From Actinomycetes bacterium (GTDB lineage: Bacteria; Actinomycetota; Actinomycetes; Propionibacteriales; Propionibacteriaceae), in assembly GCA_023393755.1 (NCBI GenBank), contig JAEXCA010000270.1, positions 1 through 6,618 of the forward strand: 6,618 nucleotides of DNA, read 5' to 3'. Shown piece after piece: positions 1 through 4,656 of this stretch. How positions within the stretch are numbered: the stretch's first letter is position 1; each line of letters starts with the position of its first letter. A program made the position numbers and the translations under genes. The notes beneath the pieces were generated by a model. It worked only from the letters and a program-made list of their open reading frames with translations, did no database searches and was not told where the DNA came from.

Positions 1-126
1 CCGCCGAGCTCGTCCGACAGCGGGTTCGGCAGCAGTGGCTCGGCCTTCGGCGGCGGCGGTGGGTTCAGCGGTGGCGGGGGCTTCTCCGGCGGTGGCGGAG
101 GCGGAGGAGGCGGCGGCTCCTGGTGA
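1..126 (+). CDS. C-terminal end of a Gly/Ser-rich protein, probably a DUF2207-type membrane protein (5' end outside window)
   Basis: Only the last 41 codons and the TGA (124-126) are present, read in frame from base 1. The peptide starts PPSSSDSGFGSSG, continues through repeated GGGGGFSGGGG units and ends in a poly-Gly run closed by Ser-Trp. A Gly/Ser/Phe-rich tail finishing in SW is typical of DUF2207 membrane proteins (YciQ-like). TPM-domain proteins carry similar Gly-rich tails and cannot be excluded. Only the low-complexity tail is visible, so the family rests on tail style alone and no function can be given. The gene converges on the repressor gene with 7 bp between stop codons, and no terminator hairpin fits in the gap. 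It is probably unrelated to the sugar operon. Confidence 0.6.
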   Translation, partial: PPSSSDSGFGSSGSAFGGGGGFSGGGGFSGGGGGGGGGGSW

Positions 127-133
127 GCCGGCC

Positions 134-1165
134 TCAGGACGGCGGGGGAGCGGTCGTCCCGCGGATCACCAGTTCGGTGGGCACCACGACCCGATCCCTG
201 GGCACCACGTCCTCGTTCCGCAGCTGGGCGAGCACCAGGCGTACCAGTTCGTAGCCGATCCGGCGGAAGTCGCTTCGGATCGTGGTCAGCGGTGGCGAGG
301 CGAACTCGCTCAGGTCGATGTCGTCGAAGCCTGCCACCGAGACGTCCTGCGGAACCCGCCGGCCCTGCTCGAGCAGGGCCCGCATGAACCCGAACGCCAT
401 CTCGTCGTTGGCGCAGAAGACGGCTGTCACCGACGGATCGGCCGCCAGCTGCCAGCCCGCCTGGTAGCCGGACGCGGCACTCCAGTCGCCCCGTACCAGC
501 GGGGGCGGGCGGAGGCCGACCTCCTCCAGGCAGCGCCGCCAGGTGGCCGCACGCAGTGCGGCAGGGTCGGAATCCGCCGGTCCGGCGATGTGGTGGACGG
601 TGCGGTGGCCGAGTTCCAGCAGATGCCGGACGGCGGCCTCGCTGCCCTGGATCTGGTCGGCGATCACGCCGGGGTAGTAGCCGACCAGCCGGGAGTCGGA
701 GACCGCGATCGGCAGGCCGGCCGGCAGGGCGAGGGTGTCCGGGGCGGAATGCTCGGCCCGGATGATCACCAGGCCGTCGATCGCCTGGTGGGAGAGCCGC
801 TGGGTGGCACGGTCCCAGCCGGTCGCTGCGGGATCGACCACCTGCAGCAGGGTGACCGAGTAGTCCTGCGCCTGGGCGGCCTCGACCACCGCCTTGGTGG
901 TGAGCGCCTCGCCGGTACGTTCGAACCGGTGGGCGAGCAGGCCGATCGTCCCGAACGTTCCGTTGCGGAGCGCTCGCGCCGCCCGGTTCGGCGAGTAGCC
1001 CAGCTGATCCATGGCGGCGATCACCCGGTCGCGGGTGACCGGACGCACCGAGGCCGCGCCGGTGGAGACGCGCGACACGGTCTGGGCCGACACGCCGGCC
1101 AGCCTGGCGACGTCCTCGATGGACGGACCGGACCGCTGTCGGCCCCGGCCATTGGCTGCGGGCAT
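134..1165 (-). CDS. LacI-family transcriptional repressor of the divergent beta-galactoside operon
   Basis: The protein is 343 aa, the usual LacI/GalR length. Residues 15-36 form the N-terminal helix-turn-helix (SIEDVARLAGVSAQTVSR), followed by the hinge helix NRAARALR (60-67), whose Leu66 matches the leucine that LacI proteins insert at the central CpG of the operator. The rest is a periplasmic-binding-protein-like effector domain: a first subdomain starting GTIGLLAHRF, an ANDEMAFG motif (Asp254, Glu255) and VSVAGFDDIDLSEFASPPLTTI from about residue 275. ATG 1165 is the first start before the HTH, and the upstream in-frame extension (to 1447) reads through the operators and is unlikely coding. 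No strong ribosome binding site precedes it. The loop after the HTH reads VSRVSTGAASVR instead of the usual VSRVLNG. It is divergent from the transporter operon, so it most likely represses that operon and itself and is released by a sugar inducer. The inducer cannot be read from the sequence. Confidence 0.94.
   Translation of the reverse strand: MPAANGRGRQRSGPSIEDVARLAGVSAQTVSRVSTGAASVRPVTRDRVIAAMDQLGYSPNRAARALRNGTFGTIGLLAHRFERTGEALTTKAVVEAAQAQDYSVTLLQVVDPAATGWDRATQRLSHQAIDGLVIIRAEHSAPDTLALPAGLPIAVSDSRLVGYYPGVIADQIQGSEAAVRHLLELGHRTVHHIAGPADSDPAALRAATWRRCLEEVGLRPPPLVRGDWSAASGYQAGWQLAADPSVTAVFCANDEMAFGFMRALLEQGRRVPQDVSVAGFDDIDLSEFASPPLTTIRSDFRRIGYELVRLVLAQLRNEDVVPRDRVVVPTELVIRGTTAPPPS
361..380. 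repeat. Perfect 20-bp palindrome inside the repressor gene
   Basis: GGCCCTGCTCGAGCAGGGCC is identical to its reverse complement. It lies within the codons for residues ALLEQG (263-268) of the repressor effector domain, a conserved stretch whose GC-rich codons tend to form such symmetry. It does not resemble the operator at 1296-1311 apart from a central CpG. I see no further support for a function. Confidence 0.4.
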
Positions 1166-1193
1166 GGGCTGATGGTAACCCCGTGGGCCCGAT

Positions 1194-1209
1194 TTGGCTA
1201 CGTCAACAT
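1194..1209. promoter_or_regulatory. Second, degenerate LacI-family operator upstream of the repressor gene
   Basis: TTGGCTACGTCAACAT matches the perfect operator at 1296-1311 in 12 of 16 positions. The right half (GTCAACAT) is identical, the left half has degenerated, and the central CpG is kept. It lies 28 bp upstream of the repressor ATG, where bound repressor would block repressor transcription. Its centre is 102 bp from that of the main operator, close to ten helical turns. Autoregulation and possible looping are inference. Confidence 0.62.
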
Positions 1210-1239
1210 TCAGCCCGCCGTGAATTCCTGGTTCGGCGA

Positions 1240-1262
1240 TGATCGTTATCAGAGCGTGATCA
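1240..1262. promoter_or_regulatory. Weak inverted repeat TGATC-N13-GATCA between the two operators, possible activator site
   Basis: TGATC (1240-1244) and GATCA (1258-1262) are symmetric arms around a 13-bp spacer with little further symmetry. The centre lies about 56 bp upstream of the expected transcription start, a usual place for an activator such as a global carbon regulator. It does not match the TGTGA-N6-TCACA consensus of CRP/GlxR proteins. The arms are short, so chance is quite possible. Confidence 0.2.
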
Positions 1263-1271
1263 ATGGAACTG

Positions 1272-1300
1272 ATGACAAGGCTGTGCGGCGCTGTTATGTT
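1272..1300 (+). promoter_or_regulatory. Predicted sigma70-type promoter of the transporter-lacZ operon
   Basis: The -35 element ATGACA (1272-1277, 5/6 to TTGACA) and the -10 element TATGTT (1295-1300, fitting the actinobacterial TANNNT pattern) are separated by exactly 17 bp. The expected start is near 1306-1308, inside the operator at 1296-1311, so bound repressor would cover the -10 element and start site. This predicts a leader of about 175 nt before the binding-protein ATG. The call rests on motif match and position only. Confidence 0.6.
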
Positions 1301-1311
1301 GACGTCAACAT
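1296..1311. promoter_or_regulatory. Perfect 16-bp palindromic operator for the LacI-family repressor
   Basis: ATGTTGACGTCAACAT is a perfect palindrome with the central CpG typical of LacI/GalR operators, where the hinge-helix leucine intercalates. It overlaps the predicted -10 box and start site of the operon, and a degraded copy sits at 1194-1209 in the same intergenic region. Assignment to the adjacent repressor is inferred from proximity and operator architecture. Confidence 0.85.
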
Positions 1312-1481
1312 TTGAGATCCAGCTCAGAGGGGAGCAGGGTGAGGCCGTTCGATCGCAGGGTCCATCGTGCGATGGCGGCCGAGACCGACTCCCGCCGGAT
1401 CGACACACGGGGGCAACAGGGCCTCCCGGGAGAGCACCGACCCGCAACTCGGTGAGGAGACACCAGAAGGGCTGTCATCGA
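1312..1481 (+). other. Predicted 5' untranslated leader of the operon
   Basis: This is about 170 nt between operator and first gene with no convincing coding sequence. It holds a short inverted repeat CCATCGTGCGATGG (1362-1375) and a 10-bp palindrome CTCCCGGGAG (1423-1432). Neither is followed by a T-run and I recognise no riboswitch or T-box consensus. AGAAGGG (1465-1471) is the likely ribosome binding site, 10 nt before the ATG at 1482. Short reading frames here look like overlaps with the downstream gene in other frames. Confidence 0.45.
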
Positions 1482-2798
1482 ATGAAGAATGCACGAAAGC
1501 TCGCCGTCTGGGCGGCGACGCTGCCGCTGACGATCGCGCTGGCTGCCTGCGGCGGCGGGACCACCCCGAGCGGAGATCCGGGCGGTAACACCGGTGGCAC
1601 CGAGGGCGGCAACAAGCTCACCGCCTGGGCCTGGGATCCGCAGTTCAACGTCTACGCGCTGAACGAGGCGGCGAAGGTCTACGCCAAGGATCACCCGGGC
1701 TTCGAACTCGAGGTGATCGAGACCCCGTGGGACGACCTGCAGTCCAAGCTGACCACGCTCGCCCAGTCCCGGGAGACCGGCGAACTGCCCGACATCTTCC
1801 TGATGCAGAACAACGCGTACCAGAAGAACGTGATCAACTATCCCGACCTGTTCACCGACTACACCGACTCCGGCATCGACTTCAGCCAGTTCCCCGAGTC
1901 GGTGGTCGCCTACTCCTCGGTCGACGGCGTCAACTACGGCGTTCCGTTCGACAACGGCACCGTGGTGACCGCGCTGCGGACAGACCTTCTCAAGGAGGCC
2001 GGCTACACCCTGGCCGACTTCACCGACATCACCTGGTCGGACTTCATCACCAAGGGCAAGGACGTGCTGGCCAAGACCGGCAAGCCGATGCTCTCGGGCC
2101 AGTCCAACTCCGCCGACCTGATCATGATGATGCTGCAGAGCGCCGGCGCCAGCCTGTTCGACGCCGAGGGCAAGCCGACCATCGCCGGCAACCAGGCGCT
2201 GCTGGCCTCGATCGACGTGTACCAGCAGCTGGTCAAGGAGAAGGTGCTGGTCGAGGTCAACTCCTGGGACGAGTACATCGGCCAGTTCGTGAACGGCAAC
2301 ATCGCCGGCACGATCAACGGCGTCTGGATCCTCGGCTCGGTGCAGACCGCGGACGACCAGGCCGGCAACTGGGGCGTCACCAACATGCCCAAGCTGGACG
2401 GGGTCGCCGGGGCCACCAACTACTCGGCCAACGGCGGCTCCTCGTGGGCGGTCAGCTCGAACGCCGACGTCAAGCTGGCCCAGGACTTCCTGGCCAAGAC
2501 CTTCGCCGGCTCCACCGAGTTCTACGACACGATCCTGCCGTCCTCCGGCGCGATCGCGAACTGGATCCCGGCCGGTGCCAGCGACGTCTACGCCCAGCCG
2601 CTGGACTTCTTCGGTGGCCAGGCGGTGTACGCCGACGTGCTGAAGTTCGGCGAGCAGGTGCCGTCCAACAACACCGGTGCCTACTACTACGAGGGTCGGG
2701 ACGCGGTGAGCGCCGCGATCACCAAGATCCTCGGTGGCACCGACGCCGCGACCGCGCTGGACGAGGCGCAGAAGAACGTCGAGTTCGCGATGCAGTGA
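1482..2798 (+). CDS. lacE: Extracellular sugar-binding lipoprotein of a CUT1 ABC importer (probably beta-galactoside/lactose binding, LacE-like)
   Basis: The 438-aa protein has the usual length for family 1 solute-binding proteins. ATG 1482 opens a lipoprotein signal peptide: basic KNARK, a hydrophobic stretch (about 7-21) and lipobox LAAC with the lipidated Cys23. A Gly/Thr-rich linker (24-44) tethers the domain to the membrane. The mature part starts KLTAWAWDPQFN, continues with an alternating two-lobe pattern (ELPDIFLMQNN, NYGVPFDNGT, the INGVWILGS hinge-like segment) and ends in the helical DAATALDEAQKNVEFAMQ typical of the family. It has several aromatic residues that could stack on sugars. 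As first gene of an operon ending in lacZ it most likely delivers a beta-galactoside to the two permeases downstream. The lacE symbol rests on gene order, and a GanS/CycB-type oligosaccharide binder is the main alternative. Longer upstream in-frame starts would bury the signal peptide and are rejected. Confidence 0.93.
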   Translation: MKNARKLAVWAATLPLTIALAACGGGTTPSGDPGGNTGGTEGGNKLTAWAWDPQFNVYALNEAAKVYAKDHPGFELEVIETPWDDLQSKLTTLAQSRETGELPDIFLMQNNAYQKNVINYPDLFTDYTDSGIDFSQFPESVVAYSSVDGVNYGVPFDNGTVVTALRTDLLKEAGYTLADFTDITWSDFITKGKDVLAKTGKPMLSGQSNSADLIMMMLQSAGASLFDAEGKPTIAGNQALLASIDVYQQLVKEKVLVEVNSWDEYIGQFVNGNIAGTINGVWILGSVQTADDQAGNWGVTNMPKLDGVAGATNYSANGGSSWAVSSNADVKLAQDFLAKTFAGSTEFYDTILPSSGAIANWIPAGASDVYAQPLDFFGGQAVYADVLKFGEQVPSNNTGAYYYEGRDAVSAAITKILGGTDAATALDEAQKNVEFAMQ

Positions 2799-2808
2799 TC
2801 GCCAGCCA

Positions 2809-2839
2809 GGTAGGGGGCCGGGCCAACCGGCCCCCTACC
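2809..2839 (+). terminator. Strong intercistronic hairpin after the binding-protein gene (attenuator or mRNA stabiliser)
   Basis: A perfect 13-bp stem, GGTAGGGGGCCGG (2809-2821) with CCGGCCCCCTACC (2827-2839), encloses the 5-nt loop GCCAA. It begins 10 nt after the TGA of the binding-protein gene and 58 nt before the permease start. No T-run follows, so it is unlikely to be a full intrinsic terminator. Hairpins here are known in binding-protein-dependent operons, where they lower permease levels relative to the binding protein or protect the upstream mRNA 3' end. Confidence 0.8.
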
Positions 2840-2883
2840 GGCGGCAGCGTGGGCGCGGTAGCGTGCCCCCAACGTTCCCGCGT

Positions 2884-2890
2884 AGGAAGG
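2884..2890 (+). promoter_or_regulatory. Strong ribosome binding site that fixes a TTG start
   Basis: AGGAAGG lies 7 nt upstream of TTG 2898-2900. This near-ideal Shine-Dalgarno sequence and spacing is the main reason to accept the rare TTG start. The first in-frame ATG is well inside the first membrane helix. Confidence 0.8.
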
Positions 2891-2897
2891 TAATCCC

Positions 2898-3851
2898 TTG
2901 TCAGCGACGACAGCACCGGGGCCTGGATCGGCGGCTCCACCCGTTTCGAGGGCCGGCTCGCGCCGGTCGGGATTGCAGGGCGAGCGGCGCCGCAACCTCA
3001 CCGGCTGGGCATTCCTGCTGCCGGCCGCGGCGCTGATCGCGCTGATGAACTTCTGGCCGATGATCCAGGCCTTCTTCCTCTCCCTGCAGACCGGGCGGGG
3101 GAACCGGTTCAACTGGGCCGAGCCGTTGTGGTCGAACTACAGCCGGCTGTTCGCCGACGAGATCTTCCTGATGACGCTGCAGAACACCTTCGTGTACCTG
3201 ATCGTCCAGGTGCCGATCATGCTGGTGCTCGCGCTCATCCTGGCCACCCTGCTCAACGACCGGAACCTGCGGTTCCGGGCCTTCTGGCGGACCGCGATCT
3301 TCCTGCCCTGCGCGGTCGGCCTGGTCTCCTACTCGCTGGTCTTCCGCACCATGTTCGCCAACGACGGCCTGGTCAACGACGCACTGATGGGCCTGGGCCT
3401 GATCGGCGAGCCGGTCAACTGGCTCGGCCAGACCGGCACCGCCCGGTTCGTGATCATCCTCGGCCTGCTGTGGCGCTGGACCGGCTACAACATGATCTTC
3501 TACCTCGCGGCACTGCAGAACATCGACAGTTCCACGCTGGAGGCGGCCCGCATCGACGGAGCCACCCCGTTCAAGACCTTCTGGTACGTCACCGTCCCGC
3601 AGTTGAAGCCGATGATCCTGCTGACCGCGATCATGTCGACCAACGGCACCATCCAGCTGTTCGACGAGTCCTGGACGCTGACCCAGGGCGGGCCGGCCTA
3701 CACGTCCATGACCATGTCGCACTACCTGTACGAGCTCTCCTTCCTGAAGAACCCGAACTTCGGCTACGCGGCCGCGCTCTCCTACGCGATCCTGATCATC
3801 GTCGCCGTCCTGGCCCTGATCCAGATGAGGGTGGGTGACAAGCGTGACTAG
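2898..3851 (+). CDS. lacF: ABC sugar importer permease, MalF/LacF-type (CUT1)
   Basis: A 317-aa inner-membrane subunit forming half of the transport channel. Predicted helices fall near residues 37-56, 97-119, 132-150, 184-206, 238-256 and 290-309, six in all, as usual for MalF-like proteins outside enterics. The cytoplasmic loop carries the EAA motif EAARIDGATPF (from Glu215) through VPQLKPM, the docking site for the ATPase. The N-terminal 33 residues are a basic Ser/Pro/Arg-rich cytoplasmic tail. The TTG start is supported by the ribosome binding site at 2884-2890. The gene follows the binding protein after 99 bp containing a hairpin, and its 3' end overlaps the next permease start, which suggests coupled translation and equal production. 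Substrate is inferred from the neighbouring lacZ; the family call itself is firm. Confidence 0.93.
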   Translation: MSATTAPGPGSAAPPVSRAGSRRSGLQGERRRNLTGWAFLLPAAALIALMNFWPMIQAFFLSLQTGRGNRFNWAEPLWSNYSRLFADEIFLMTLQNTFVYLIVQVPIMLVLALILATLLNDRNLRFRAFWRTAIFLPCAVGLVSYSLVFRTMFANDGLVNDALMGLGLIGEPVNWLGQTGTARFVIILGLLWRWTGYNMIFYLAALQNIDSSTLEAARIDGATPFKTFWYVTVPQLKPMILLTAIMSTNGTIQLFDESWTLTQGGPAYTSMTMSHYLYELSFLKNPNFGYAAALSYAILIIVAVLALIQMRVGDKRD

Positions 3852-4656
3852 GACCCAGCTGCGCCGGATCCCCGGCTACGCCTTCCTGACGGTCGCCGCG
3901 ATCGTCTCGGTCTTCCCGCTCTACTTCATGGTGGTCTCCGCCACGAACACCAGCCGCGACGTGCTGGATTCCAGGCTGCTGCCGGGCGGGGCGCTGATCG
4001 ACAACTTCACCGCCCTGGTCGGCGCGCAGGACGTCGGTTCGGCGATGTACTGGTCGGCGATCATCGCCATCGCCACCACGGTGCTCGCGCTGATCCTGTG
4101 CTCCATCGCCGGCTACGGCTTCGAGGTCTTCCACTCCAAGGGCAAGGACAAGCTGATGAGCGTCCTGCTGCTGGCGATGATGATCCCGTTCGCGGCCACC
4201 ATGATCCCGCTGTTCCAGCTGTTCGCCGAGTTCGGCATGATCAACTCGACCTTCGCGGTCATCCTGCCGGCGATCTCGACGCCGTTCCTGATCCTGCTGT
4301 TCCGGCAGTCCTCGCGTTCCTTCCCGCACGAGATCATCGAGGCGGCCCGGATCGACGGACTGGGGGAGCTGAGCATCTTCTTCCGGATCTTCCTGCCCAC
4401 CATGAAGTCCACCTACGCCGCCGCGGCGGTGATCACCTTCATGGCGGCCTGGAACAACTTCCTGTGGCCGAAGGTGATCCTGATCAAGAACGAGTACCAG
4501 ACCATGCCCATGCTGATCGCGAACCTGCGGGCGGGCTACGTCACCGACTACGGCGTGCTGATGCTCGCGGTGTTGTTGGCGTCGCTGCCGGCGGTCGTGG
4601 TCTTCCTCGCCCTCCAACGCAGTTTCGCCGATGGTATTACAGGAGCTATCAAGTGA
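3835..4656 (+). CDS. lacG: ABC sugar importer permease, MalG/LacG-type (CUT1)
   Basis: A 273-aa partner permease. Hydrophobic segments lie near residues 14-34, 73-95, 107-126, 139-157, 194-212 and 241-260, six helices. The EAA loop reads EAARIDGLGELSIFFRIFLP from Glu169, and the C-terminus RSFADGITGAIK is the ending typical of MalG-type subunits. Two GTG starts are possible: 3835 (17-nt overlap with the upstream gene, GAGG 4 nt before it) and 3844 (8-nt overlap, GGGTGG 9 nt before it, 270 aa). The sequence does not decide between them. Either overlap implies translational coupling with the upstream permease. The stop overlaps the lacZ start by 4 nt (GTGA). No nucleotide-binding-domain gene follows, so the ATPase must come from elsewhere. 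Confidence 0.93.
   Translation: MTSVTRTQLRRIPGYAFLTVAAIVSVFPLYFMVVSATNTSRDVLDSRLLPGGALIDNFTALVGAQDVGSAMYWSAIIAIATTVLALILCSIAGYGFEVFHSKGKDKLMSVLLLAMMIPFAATMIPLFQLFAEFGMINSTFAVILPAISTPFLILLFRQSSRSFPHEIIEAARIDGLGELSIFFRIFLPTMKSTYAAAAVITFMAAWNNFLWPKVILIKNEYQTMPMLIANLRAGYVTDYGVLMLAVLLASLPAVVVFLALQRSFADGITGAIK
4641..4645 (+). promoter_or_regulatory. Ribosome binding site for lacZ inside the end of the second permease gene
   Basis: AGGAG ends 7 nt before GTG 4653-4655, which shares the GTGA overlap with the permease stop codon. Ideal spacing fixes the lacZ start at 4653 and indicates coupled translation. Confidence 0.82.

Noticed and set aside
61..120. Gly-codon-rich tandem stretch as a DNA repeat or CRISPR-like array
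   Set aside because: It is simple codon repetition for a Gly-rich protein tail in frame with a stop codon, with irregular units and no spacers.
35..1315. 426-codon open frame on the plus strand opposite the repressor gene
   Set aside because: It is antisense to a clear LacI-family protein, runs through both operators, and its product is low-complexity Gly/Arg/Asp-rich with no recognisable motif.
1362..1432. Riboswitch or T-box in the operon leader
   Set aside because: Only two short symmetric elements are present and no conserved aptamer or specifier-loop sequence is recognisable.
1166..1447. N-terminal extension of the repressor gene
   Set aside because: The frame is open, but the extension crosses both operators and the operon promoter, has no LacI-like sequence and would put 94 residues before the helix-turn-helix, which normally lies at the very N-terminus.
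1263..1481. Upstream in-frame starts for the sugar-binding protein
   Set aside because: They would place the lipoprotein signal peptide internally and begin upstream of the predicted transcription start and operator.
2809..2839. Reading the hairpin as a full Rho-independent terminator ending a single-gene unit
   Set aside because: No T-run follows, the next gene is the cognate permease, and I see no promoter in the 58 bp between hairpin and permease start.
1727..2893. 388-codon plus-strand frame overlapping the binding-protein gene
   Set aside because: It is the +1/+2 shadow of the binding-protein gene, rich in Arg, Gly and Gln, with no fold signature.
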